From the NCBI GenBank assembly GCA_022606425.2, contig JAHDVF020001018.1:682001-746000 (forward strand): a stretch of DNA of 64,000 bases. The letters run 5' to 3'. The DNA comes from Lepidostoma basale (taxonomy: Eukaryota > Arthropoda > Insecta > Trichoptera > Lepidostomatidae). This document shows positions 9,531 through 19,412 of the stretch, in pieces. The number at the start of each line of letters is the position of its first letter. The first letter of the stretch is position 1. The notes below the pieces were generated by a model. It saw nothing but the letters and a program-made list of their open reading frames with translations, did no database searches and was not told the origin of the DNA. The translations under genes and the position numbers were made by a program.

Positions 9531-10551
9531 CTAGTTGTTAACCCTCCCTTCCCTGTGATGGGTATCTTCTACACGTTGCTTCTAAAAACCATCAATATCT
9601 CTATAAATATAATAAATACAAGGTTAAGATTTTAGGTATTCCTCCATAATATATTTACGCATTGATTTAAAAATAATATTAATAATAATCAGAATTTATC
9701 GGGTACATCGGAGGTATTTTGTGAAAATCGAAAACAAAGTCGCGTATAAACAGCGCTTTCAGTGCGCCACACTATATTCGCATCTCACTCTTGCATACAT
9801 TCTAGCTCAATATTCTCACTCTCGCCGTCCCGGCGGCAGTCGCTTTCGGGCTTGCAACCAGAGCGGGTCTATGCCCGTTCCGTGAGCGTTGCCAGATGTT
9901 TTTTTAATGTTTTTAGCAATTAAATCTCAATTATTATAATTTTTTTATTTCAATTATAATTATATAAGGGGATTAGCTATGAATGTTCCTATTTTTCCGA
10001 TTTAAAATCACTAATTTTTTAACGCGTACTGACTACCCTACACCGGAACGCACGTTTTTATTTTAGCACAGTGAGGGAAAGGTTAAGCAAACCTTTTGAG
10101 CATTTGACTCGTTTCTCCGGCCCTTCTCTAAACATTACCTACAATTACCCTTTAATTTTTTTGTTAATAGCAATGAATTTGTGCGCTACTAATTTAATGA
10201 TTTTTTTAGAATACTAACAAATTTGGTATGCGCACTTAACAAGTGAGTTAATGTATAGCTTTTGGAGTGAGAGTGACGCATGTCTCGTAGGGACATATTC
10301 GGATTCTCGTAAATCGAATTATTTGTATAGGAATAAGGTTATTTGATAAAATCTCCCCCTTTGGATCAACACGCCACTCCATTATAGAAAGTTTTATAAA
10401 AAGGTTGTGTTAACAAAGGAAACATCAAATAATAATGTCCTGTTATTTCTTCACATGGTTGACTTTTTTATACACAGTTCACGTTTTTATCCCAAATACA
10501 TTTTTATATTCCCATGCCTTGGCATACTTCTACTCTTCATGATTTGCTGTG
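9531..10551. other. Unassigned; GC-rich island at about 9780-9890
   Basis: Most is AT-rich. About 110 bp around 9780-9890 are much richer in GC (ctcgccgtcccggcggcagt and neighbours), with no open frame that extends and no splice pair. It could be a fragment of an old element or a conserved non-coding block. Confidence 0.35.
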
Positions 10552-10628
10552 ATGACTTTGAGTGCACAATTTATAACAAAATAAATAGTGCACTCAAAGT
10601 TATCACTGCAAATAGAAATCTGTCAATA
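10552..10628 (+). mobile_element. RTE-A scrap in inverted duplication
   Basis: aataaatagtgcactcaaag, then ttatcactgcaaatagaaat matches the RTE-A segment encoding NGALKVITANRN (compare 46543-46578). Immediately upstream gatgactttgagtgcac is the same segment inverted. It is a tiny 5'-inverted insertion or a rearrangement that joins P1 at about 10630. Confidence 0.5.
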
Positions 10629-10629
10629 A

Positions 10630-10815
10630 TTAATATGAATGAAAACATATGTCTTCTAGGAGCCTTATTATATTTTAGATGAAATCATATGTTTCGCCCT
10701 TCTAATTCATTATCAATTGTCTTAGAAGGGCAAAACATGTCATTCCATCTAAAAATACAATAAAAGTCCTAGAAGACAGACTTTTTCATTCAAATTAATA
10801 AATTAATATGGAGTT
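10630..10815. mobile_element. P1 palindromic element
   Basis: Arms: atatgaatgaaaacatatgt on the left; acagactttttcattcaaat on the right. Centre: tatgtttcgcccttctaatt and cttagaagggcaaaacatgt. The inner loop is shortened, so the core pair CTGANGA is lost. Confidence 0.65.
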
Positions 10816-10828
10816 TTAAACAAGTGCA

Positions 10829-11065
10829 AATAACATAACAATTCCAGTCAGAGCCAATAAAGCAAGTTTCTATGATCGTGCTTTCAGCGTTGCGGGTCCG
10901 TTGGCGTGGAATAGCCTCCGTGTTAGTATTAAGTATGAGGATAGTGACGTTAAATTTAAGAAACTTCTAAAGATTGCACTTTCGGTCTGTCATTTTGTAG
11001 TGTGCCCTAGGAGTAATTGACTTTACGAAACGGCGCACTTAAAATATAAGTCATCAAAATAATAA
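10829..11065 (+). mobile_element. Jockey/CR1-like LINE 3' end
   Basis: An open frame runs to tga at 11018-11020: NNITIPVRANKASFYDRAFS, then VAGPLAWNSLRVSIKYEDSD. The pattern FYDRAFSVAGPLAWNSL is the usual last segment of Jockey- and CR1-type reverse transcriptase proteins. A short 3' region and an (AAT)n tail follow. The copy is severely 5'-truncated. Confidence 0.65.
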
Positions 11066-11278
11066 TAATAATACGTGCCCAATCCATGCTAGTCGATCGT
11101 TCTCACGGTGCTCATTGTAAGCTGCTCTTGGTTGATCCTATGTTTCAAAGTTCCCGCTGCAATCAAGTCTGGATTATGGTGTTTTGTTTAAGATCGATCT
11201 ACTGGACCAGAAGATGGAACTAGAAGTACAATATTCAAATGCTTTCAACAACACAAAACATGTCAAACCCATAAAAAA

Positions 11279-11745
11279 TAACAACAAACCATCACGCAGA
11301 AGGGTAGGCAGAAAGAATGGACCACTACACTACTCGATTCTGACATACCTCTCTAGCTTCCTCCACATTCACATACAGCGAGTCATACACGCACGTCGAT
11401 TCTTCCGGCTTCTAACATGACCAACTTTTAAAATTTTATTAATTTGGTCATGCCATATTTTCCTTGGTCTACCTCAACTTCGTACTCCATTTACATCGTT
11501 AACGTATTCTTTTTTAACCATTCTTTCTTCACCCATGCGCTCCATATATCCGAACAAACGCAACGATCCTTTCATAATTTTGTTCATAATACCTTCCTTC
11601 CCTCTACACTCCTTTCTAATATCAGCATTTGAGATTCTGTTGTACATCGTTCTACCACACATATGTCTTAGGGACCTCATCTCTACCACATTTATTTTGC
11701 TCTCATCTTTCTTCAGCCAGTTCCATGCATCGCTTCCATATATAA
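11279..11745 (-). mobile_element. RTE-A LINE, 5'-truncated
   Basis: A minus-strand frame at 11474-11752 encodes GSDAWNWLKKDESKINVVEM, RSLRHMCGRTMYNRISNADI and KGSLRLFGYMERMGEERMV. It breaks by frameshift before the RGRPRKT segment. The 3' end at 11279-11310 has the GGTAGGCAGAAAG equivalent of the YP-Y stretch and a (GTTT)-like tail. Confidence 0.75.
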
Positions 11746-11859
11746 AATACAATAAACTTTCTATAAAACAGATGTTTTCATTTGTATTAATTAAATATAA
11801 ACGAGTTTGGTGAACTATTTCTTAAAATTAAACAAATATTATTCTTAAAATATCTTGTT

Positions 11860-12400
11860 TTTAAGGATCAATTGTATCTCAATAGAGACGGAGATGTAAA
11901 TTGTTTTTTTGGAAACAGAATATGGTGGTCGAGGCGCTTACAGGACTTATGACCTATCATTGGTTGGGTTAAGCGATCGCTTTATGTTAACAATATTCCC
12001 CGTTCCGCCCTTCTTACGACCACCACGTCTGACAATTTTTTGGCAGATGTATATATGCCACCATGTTGAAAAACACTTCACATTTTTTAGTTCAACCTAC
12101 ACAAGCGCCATCCATTAAGATTAGGTGTAAGCATTAAGCAATTATCTCACATTGCTAGATAACGCCTGTAGATGGCTCTCCAATTTTTATTCTTTAACTT
12201 GGGCCAGCTTTTTATACAACATTTTGAATGTATAGAAATGCTTGTAGACAAATTCTGGATTAACCCATTGGAAGATGAATATATGCCACCATGTTGAAAA
12301 ACACTTTTTTCACATTTTTCAGTTCAATCTACACTAGCGCCATCCATCATCCATCATCCATCTTGTTTTATTTTGTTTCAATTAAGTTTGTAATGGAACA
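11860..12400. mobile_element. P7 element
   Basis: Starts aaggatcaattgtatctcaa at 11862 with the P7 internal markers ttgggttaagcgatcgcttt and cgaccaccacgtctgac. Part of the interior (accatgttgaaaaacacttc and ccatccatt) occurs twice, at 12056-12118 and 12286-12350, an internal duplication. A (CATCCAT)n-like run lies at about 12341-12362. Confidence 0.65.
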
Positions 12401-12974
12401 TAAATTCATGTGTTTTGCTAAAATAAATTCACGATTGCTAAGGCAAGAGTAAATAGTACGTTTAAAGTATTGAATGAAAATGAAATAACCAAAACTTGAA
12501 TTCTACGTAAATCTTATTTTTTTTAAATCCAGTAAAACCAAAGAATAAAAACAGCGAGTATTCCGGTGTTAGTGTGCCTTGTATTTTATTATATTACTCG
12601 ATAAAAGAACGCGCTCTTGGCTTCCAATTCATGTCTTAAAATCCGATTGAAATCCTTAAGAAAATTGTAAATGAAGTTATTGTACGCCAAGTTTAATTGA
12701 GTTTGTAGGGATTTCGACTTATTTCTTAGAATTTCAGAAATAAGAACTGAAAGAGCGGCTTGAATCAGTGTGATTTGATTGGGTGAAGACTTCATTTTGG
12801 AGATTCCATTGATTCTCGGATGAGCTTAAATGAAAGTCTAACTCCCTTACATACGGGTGCGTTAATTACATAAAAAAAGAACACAGTTAATTTCCATTTT
12901 CAAGTTTTGAATATAATCTTTTAATCATTGAGAGAACGACAAAAACTTATATGATTCTTCAAACTGTTAAGGTT
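12401..12974. other. No feature recognised
   Basis: AT-rich. A 68-codon minus frame at 12589-12795 shows no recognisable domain and is probably chance. Confidence 0.35.
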
Positions 12975-13660
12975 TTCAGAGATACACGGGTCCTAAGAAC
13001 TCTATATAACTCTTTAGTCAGAAGCAGGCTCGAGGGAGGTGCCGTGATATAGAGTCCTCATGAGGCTCAGTATTCTCTCACGTTGGAGAGGGTTCAAAAG
13101 AAATTCTTGAGAGCCCTCTACATGAGAGAGTACTAGGTACATCCTTGGCTCTATCCAACGGCATTTCTCTTGGGTATGTGGGGTATAATTCCCTCGAACT
13201 AAGGAACTAAGGATTAATGTCAAGGCATATTTTCAAACTTATCAGGGGATCTATTGAGAACCCTTATGTTCTGGAGAAAATAGGTCTTTTTGTTCCTGAT
13301 AATTACCTGCGACAGCGCCGACATCAATTGTTCTTTGCTCCGTCACGCAGAACCAACCTGCCTTTGGTGATGCCAGTAGGAAGATAAATTCAGACGATGA
13401 ATCTTACGTCTCGAAGTTGGACATTTTCAGTGTCAGTGAGGCAGTATTCATAAAAAAATATTACGAATTCTGGAAAGAGTACTGCCTCACTGACGTCGAC
13501 ACATTTGGGTTCCTTCTGATATGTATGATTTTTTGGTTTTATGTTGTTTTATCTTATCTTTGTAACACCGTTTTGTATCCAAATGAGTCGCCTAATTTTT
13601 TTTATTTTGTTATGTCTTATTTGTGTATTATGTATAAATAAAAAATAAAAATAAATAAAT
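12975..13660 (+). mobile_element. Jockey-like LINE 3' end, pseudogene
   Basis: Translation with stops and frameshifts gives VLRTLYNSLVRSRLEGGAVI, then LERVQKKFLRALYMREY, PTAFLLGMWG and RTNLPLV, the C-terminal region after the RT palm of Jockey-type LINEs. The copy at 15895-16540 on the other strand is homologous. A 3' untranslated part with a strong hairpin (13432-13494) and a terminal (AAATA)n tail follows. No intact ORF. Confidence 0.75.
13432..13494 (+). other. 15-bp perfect stem-loop in LINE 3' region
   Basis: Left arm gtcagtgaggcagta (13432-13446) and right arm tactgcctcactgac (13480-13494) are perfect reverse complements around a 33-nt loop. It sits in the 3' region of the Jockey-like copy. 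3' stem-loops in some LINE clades serve as reverse-transcriptase recognition sites; whether this one does is unknown. Confidence 0.6.
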
Positions 13661-13661
13661 G

Positions 13662-14338
13662 ATCGTTTAGCAGTTTATACAATTCTCCCTGTCATGAAGG
13701 TAACAGTATCTACGAAACATGTTTAGAATAATAAGCTCAAGAAATAAGAAAACAATCATTTTGTAATCCCCCAGTTATAACGCATAGTTTTAATGCTGGT
13801 ATATAAATTAAATATATATTATACCTTCAGAAGAGAAGTATGAAATAAATTATTATTAAGTAAAATTAATTTAATTTTTCCTTTCAAACGATGATTATTC
13901 ATTATGAAATCTACAAGTATGGCAAACATAACTAATATTATATATTAACATTTTTATAACAATGTACATCTCAATTTTTAAATTGACCTAAAATCATAGA
14001 TTAAATTTTTTTTTTAAACCAACACAACCTTTTTATAATTTATTATAGTTTATCACCTCGAAATGACCATTATAATTGTTTAAACCGCCGACCTGGGACT
14101 TCATACATGTATTTTATGAGGACTTTTAAACCTACGACATAATATTCGCATTAGCTTTACATAATCGCTTAACTTTTATGCAAACTTTTTAAGCTAAATT
14201 CATTGACGCCAAATTGTACATTTTTTTTATTATAACAAAATATATGCAGTTAAAGTTCTCTTTAGTATTACTGGAATATATCATAAAAACCAATTTATTT
14301 TATTTGATTTGTAGAACCCACCCAAAACATATAACCTG
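13662..14338. other. No feature recognised
   Basis: AT-rich intron-like sequence with no long frame or matched repeat. Confidence 0.4.
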
Positions 14339-14339
14339 G

Positions 14340-14766
14340 TTATAGAAAATCAACCCAAAGAACAGGTCGGACCTTCAAGTATCTAGGCATAGACTTGGTG
14401 GGAGGAGCTGATCTGCGGGAAGAAATACAAGCCCAAGTAAATAAGGCAGCTGCAATCTCTGGTACTCTTTTAAAATCTACAATATGGAAAAACGAAGACA
14501 TGACCATTAAGATTAAGATGAGAATCTATAAAGCAAGCGTAAGACCAATAATAACACGTCGAAACAAGGACAGACACAGTAAGAACCAAAAAAGTTTGGA
14601 GGACTTCCTAGATGGAGACGCTGAGGACGATAGCAGGCAAGACAAAGAGAGATCGCATGAGGAATACCAGAATAAGAGAGATATGTGAGGTTGAGGATAT
14701 TATAAGATGGAGCAGACAGCGAAGAAAAGACTGGTACGCTCATCTTCAAAGAATGGACACCACCAG
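14340..14766 (+). mobile_element. RTE-B LINE fragment, interrupted by hAT element
   Basis: Frame at 14395-14688 encodes VGGADLREEIQAQVNKAAAI, then TIWKNEDMTIKIKMRIYKAS. A frameshift moves to a second frame at 14612 (METLRTIAGKTKRDRMRNTR, EVEDIIRWSRQRRKDW). The coding line stops where the hAT element starts and resumes briefly after 15016 (accccttta). Post-RT C-terminal region only. Confidence 0.7.
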
Positions 14767-15015
14767 CAGTGGCGGTACTCCCATAGAAGCCCAGAAGCCC
14801 GGCTTGCGTAAGAAATTTTGAATCAAAACCCCCAAATCTAAGTAATCCTGCCCCCGCATAAACCAACAACCTACCAAATCACCTTCTTACAATGTTCCCA
14901 TCAGACTTTAGAGAAATAGCCACAAGAGATGAACCTTTGTAAGCCAGAAGAGGTTTTTATTAAAAATTTCTTACGCAAGCCGGGCTTCTGGGCTTCTATG
15001 GGAGTACCGCCACTG
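14767..15015. mobile_element. hAT-like MITE, 249 bp
   Basis: Ends are CAGTGGCGGTACTCCCATAG on the left and its reverse complement on the right, with further matching through aagcccggcttgcg. A perfect 8-bp target duplication, accaccag, flanks it (14759-14766 and 15016-15023). CAGTGGCGG ends plus an 8-bp duplication are typical of hAT elements. It is inserted in RTE-B and has no transposase. Confidence 0.85.
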
Positions 15016-15052
15016 ACCACCAGACCCCTTTATATTGCACTACATACGAGTA

Positions 15053-15635
15053 TGACTAGGGGACAAAATGCTTGACTAAGTCTGGATAAGACCCGTTTTT
15101 TTCCTCATAATAATGACGTATTTTATGCTCATATTGGAAATTGAATATAAAATTCATATGATATTCTTGGTTATGGTACTTTTTAAATATAAAAACTGTA
15201 CATTCTAGAATATGCAATTTTCCAAGCTGTAGATAAGTTGAAAAAGTAAGCCTTATGTCACAACAAAAAATGTAATGACATGAAAAATGTATACTTGGGA
15301 TGATACTACATGTAAGATCCAAAACGATCACATTTTCGCCCTTACCCCGCTTTCACGCCATTTTCTTTATCATTCCCTTTTTCTTCTGACTTGTATATGT
15401 ACGTTGGGTGCCAAAACAGCACAGATCGCATCTCTTTACCCTACCGTAATATATGTACTCGTATATTTTCTGAAATGGATAGATAAAAGTCTATCTCAGA
15501 ACCTCAACACTGTAAATCACACGACTACAGGGTCACTATGTTCTGGCTCAGTCCTCCAGTCTGCAACAAATTATGAATCATTTCTTAAAAAAATCGTTTT
15601 AAACAAAACGTCATACAGATTAAGCAGCTTTTAAG
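15053..15635. other. No feature recognised
   Basis: AT-rich. Frames on both strands here have no recognisable domain. Confidence 0.35.
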
Positions 15636-15775
15636 AAGGATCCCCGAGATATGGAATGAACGGATGAGAGAATAATGGTTAAATGTTGTATACAAGCAGT
15701 GTAAGTGGAAAAAGACACATTAAAAGACCAAGGAAAGGAAGATTATGGCCAACTTAATCAAACACTTAAAATCAA
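15636..15775 (+). mobile_element. RTE-A LINE scrap, degraded
   Basis: aggatccccgagatatggaa, gaatggttaaa-like and aagaccaaggaaagg keep the order of the RTE-A C-terminus (compare 46800-46940) but with many gaps. No tail visible. Confidence 0.5.
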
Positions 15776-15894
15776 ATCAGTTTATCAACTCAAAAGACAT
15801 TACAAACAGCCAAATGTTTAAGTCATCTATTGAGTACAGGTAAAGTATTATAAAAATACAACATAATACCAGGAACGCATTAGAGATGGTTCGA

Positions 15895-16540
15895 CATTAG
15901 GGAGACAAGATACTTTTTAAAGTCAAGAATATTTGCCTCCTGAACGTACCTTCACTAATATGAATGACGTCGAACTCCGAGCAGACCGCGTTCAGCAGAC
16001 TAATTGCTCTTCTCATCTGTGTCACCAGAGGCAGATTGGTTCTGGCGGCCGGTAGGTAAAACAATCTGTGCTGTCGCTGTCGGAGATATCTATCAGGAAC
16101 AAAAAGACCAACACCCTCTAGCACGGCCAAGTTCTCGAAATATCCCTTGATTAATCTAAAGAAATGGGTAATGAGGTGCCCATCTCTTGCAAAGAAGAGC
16201 GAAGCTGCAAAGAATTGGTTCCGAACATTCCCAAAAGGAATGCCGTGGGATAGAGCCACGGATAATTACGATACTCTCTCATGTAGAGATACCTCATAAT
16301 TTTTTTCTGAACCCTCTCTAGCATAACGGAATATCTCGCCTCGCGAGGACTCCATATCACAGAACCACTTTCGAGTCTGCTCCGAACCAACGCGTTGTAT
16401 AGGACCCTGAGCACATTGGCATCTCTGAAAACTCTTTCGGTCTGAATGATGAAGCCCAACATCCTCAGTGCAATGTCATAAATCCTCTCGATATGTGCAC
16501 GAAAAGATAGCCTACTTAAAGGTGGCTGAGCGTGCATGTT
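15895..16540 (-). mobile_element. Jockey-like LINE C-terminal fragment
   Basis: Two overlapping minus frames at 15897-16259 and 16151-16537 encode MHAQPPLSRLSFRAHIERIY, NALVRSRLESGSVIWSPREA, LERVQKKIMRYLYMREY and RTNLPLVTQMRRAISLLNAV. This is the C-terminus of a Jockey-type RT protein with one frameshift. It is better preserved than the 12975-13660 copy. The RT catalytic motifs lie upstream and are missing. Confidence 0.75.
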
Positions 16541-16545
16541 GCGGT

Positions 16546-16625
16546 GGATAAATATAGAGGAAGCTAGAGATGTAAGTTAAGACAGAGCACCAAACAGTGT
16601 GATGATTAGTTAGTTATTTAAGTAG
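16546..16625 (+). mobile_element. RTE-A LINE 3' scrap
   Basis: atagaggaagctagagatgt is the VEEAREV segment. The copy ends cagtgtgatgattagttagt, the terminal GTTA tail. Very short, 5'-truncated. Confidence 0.6.
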
Positions 16626-16647
16626 TTAGTCACATCAAGGTTAATGT

Positions 16648-16957
16648 GGTGCCAATAAAAGTGCTATGAATAAAATAATAAAATGATAAAAGGGTCGAAA
16701 CGATGGTTTTGACACATGGAAAGAATGAATGAAGACAGAATGGTGAAGAAAGTATATGTAAACGACGTGAACGGAGCTAGAAATAGAAGAATGCCTAGAA
16801 AAACGTGGCACGATCAAATCAATTAACGTGCGTGCATGACACAATGTATTAATGTAGAGGAAGCGAGAGAAGTATGCTAAGACAATATAATGTGGTGGTC
16901 CATTCTTTCTGCCTACCCCTACAGAGACGGCTTGATGATTAGTTAGTTAGTTAGTCA
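16648..16957 (+). mobile_element. RTE-A LINE 3' fragment
   Basis: Broken frames give the equivalents of RWFxHMERMNEDRMVKKVYV and NDVNGARNRRMPRKTWHDQI, then CINVEEAREVC and ILSAYPY. The end is gatgattagttagttagtta. It is followed at once by a SINE1 head. Confidence 0.7.
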
Positions 16958-16962
16958 TAGTG

Positions 16963-17050
16963 CGACAATCACACAATCATCGCTGGGAATCGAACTCGGG
17001 ACCTTCGGTATGGTAGTCAGAGCCCTTACCACTCTGCCGTGAAGGCCGTC
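16963..17050 (-). mobile_element. SINE1 head, minus strand
   Basis: tgggaatcgaactcgggacc is the B-box region and taccactctgccgtgaagg the A-box region, read on the minus strand. Only the tRNA-like head and a few body bases are present (cgacaatcacac). It abuts the GTTA tail of RTE-A. Confidence 0.75.
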
Positions 17051-17624
17051 CATCTCAGCTTATAAGAAAATACTTGTAGAACACATAGTTCCAGATTAAG
17101 CATTCCTGCTTGTTGTGGAATTTATACAAATATTTGAATGATTTAGAATTTTTTAAGAATAGATTCCATATTTAAAATTTTATAAATACGGACGGTTTTC
17201 TTTTGTTAAATTAGTAGTATATTTACGCATACGAGTCCACATGATATATCGTAAATTTTAAGATAGCGAATTGAATTTGACTCGAAACGTACAGTAAATT
17301 TGGTAAACCATCTTATAAAGCTCTAGCTAGTTCAAGTATTGATTGATTATTGATTTTTCCCTTCGGTTGCTTTCGCCATGTTGTGTGATTGCGAGAATCT
17401 TGGCACGACCAGTGAAGAGTTCTTGCCAATGCACATATTCAGTGCCTACTTAAATTATTATGGATGACATGGGACAAAAGCATACATATTCTATATATAA
17501 CCAGTATCTATATTATTTCAGTATACATTTATACATTTACCTTGAATTCAAAAAGCGTTAAATAGACGATTTGTTTATGTCTTGATCTATACAAATTCGT
17601 AACATTTCGAACAGTTTGTGTAAA
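17051..17624. other. No feature recognised
   Basis: AT-rich intron-like sequence. Confidence 0.4.
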
Positions 17625-18090
17625 TTATTACTTGTGGACATATAATATAATATCATATGACCCGGACATCTTGCCTGTGATGACACATGGTTTGAAAACA
17701 ATGTCCCTGACCATAAATACTGTCCACAAATTGAAATGTGCGCAACGATCCATGGAGCGGCAAATGTTGGGCATAAGTCTGAGTGATAGAATTACAAATA
17801 CAGAAATCAGACGCCGAACAAAAGTCGCCGATATCATGGATCGGATCGCAAAATTGAAATGGCAATGGGCAGGACACGTAGCCAGACAGCCAAGTTCAAG
17901 ATGGACTCCCAAAGTCTTAAATTAGAGGCCATGAGAAAACAAAAGGGGGTGTCGGTTGGCCACAGAAGAGATGGGCCGATGATTTTGTTGTGGTAGCCGG
18001 AAAAAAATGGATTGAAGCGGCACAGGATAGAGAAACATGGAGACAGATGGAAGAGGTCTACATCTAGCAGTGGAGGGAAGGCTAGGAAGA
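17625..18090 (+). mobile_element. RTE-C LINE C-terminal fragment
   Basis: Frame at 17632-17925 encodes QRSMERQMLGISLSDRITNT, EIRRRTKVADIMDRIAKLKW and QWAGHVARQPSSRWTPKVLN. These are hallmark post-RT motifs of RTE-type LINEs (ERxMLGISxxDRI, KWxxAGHVAR). A frameshift follows, then METDGRGLHLAVEG-like sequence. 5'-truncated; no RT core. Confidence 0.75.
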
Positions 18091-18104
18091 AGAAAGATGA
18101 AGAA

Positions 18105-18285
18105 AAAGACCCGGACATTGAAATAAAATGCAAAATTGAAGTTGCACGAGCTGCATTTAATAAAATGAGAACCTTCTTTTGCAACGATAAACTTAACCTG
18201 AAACTTCGACAAAGAATGATTAAATGTTATATGTGGTCTGTTCTACTATATGGCTGCGAAAACTGGACTCTAAAAGTGTAAAGTG
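18105..18285 (+). mobile_element. RTE-D LINE fragment
   Basis: The frame at 18012-18281 encodes DPDIEIKCKIEVARAAFNKM, then CNDKLNLKLRQRMIKCYMWS and VLLYGCENWTLKV. This is the connection region after the RT palm of RTE-type LINEs. It is joined directly to RTE-C, in the same orientation. Confidence 0.7.
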
Positions 18286-18985
18286 TAAAATGACTGTAGA
18301 AAGGGGTGGTTAATTTAATGAACTTACATATATGTTATAATATACGTATTGATTTTATTAATGTGTGATGGTATGTGGAATATTCGTATATCCTTTATAG
18401 TCTTGGATGTTTATGCATTAGCTCACGTAAATCTTGATGGATACGTTCACGCGACTCATCAATCTTATTTGTAAAAGTCTTATCCGTTTTGAATTCTCCC
18501 ACGAGGATATTATGTACTATGGAGAATTCTTCGACTGAAAAAGGGGGAAGGCTCCAAAGTCGACAGTGACTTATAAAATCCTGTGTCGATAAGAACAACT
18601 TTTAAGACAAGTATTAATTAATCATGCAAAATTTTGGCAAATTAATTAAAAGTAATACGAAATCAATGAACATTATCTGATATTTCTAATCTATGTAAAT
18701 GCTTGGAGTGATTTACAGTAAGTGATTTAATTATCAAGAAACTTTAGCCAAATTAATTTTATTTTAAAAGTTTATTAAAAAGATAGCTTTCTGGAAGTTT
18801 TATAATGTTTTTTAGAATGATATTAATAAAAATGATAATGGTCTAGCAAGTGAAAAAAATCATTCACATTAAAGATATCAGCATCACAGGACGAGAATCC
18901 TCTTACACCCGACTCTTAAGTCTTAAGAAGAAAACAATAAATATAATAACACTATAAAATGGTAGTTGTCACAAGTCCACTGTGT
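18286..18985. other. No feature recognised
   Basis: AT-rich. A 67-codon minus frame at 18395-18598 (MFLSTQDFISHCRLWSLPPF start) has no domain I can name. Confidence 0.35.
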
Positions 18986-18989
18986 TAAG

Positions 18990-19170
18990 TCCACGATTAA
19001 TACGAATGATAATGTCTGTTTTCTAGAAGTTTTATTATATTTTATGGGAATGACATGTTTTGCCTTGTTAAGGTATCTGACAATGCTTTAGCAAGGCAAA
19101 ACACGTTACTCCAATGAAACATAATAAAACTTCTCGAAAACCGTCGTTTTCCTTCAAATTATTCATTTAA
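18990..19170. mobile_element. P1 element, left part (interrupted)
   Basis: Left arm acgaatgataatgtctgttt, core CTGACAATGCTTTAGCAAGG then CAAAACACGTT (19077-19108), right arm aacttctcgaaaaccgtcg. The right tail is cut at TTAA (19167-19170) and resumes at 20756 with ttaattaagatttacac and ttcaagaaataataaat up to about 20800. Confidence 0.7.
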
Positions 19171-19412
19171 CCACCCTACGTATTTGAACGTACGTGATAC
19201 GTTCACTGTGACTGTACCATTCCGCGCTATCCTGTATCACGTACGCGCTTGAGAAAAAGTAATGTACCTAAAATGTACAAACTGTTAGGGATACGCGCGT
19301 GTGCCAACAACACTCGAGTACAAGTCTTCATAAATAAGATAGTTTTACAAGGGGCAGGCGAAGTATGCGAGCGAGTATTTGACGTTTCGTAATTTAAAAA
19401 ATAAAATTAATA

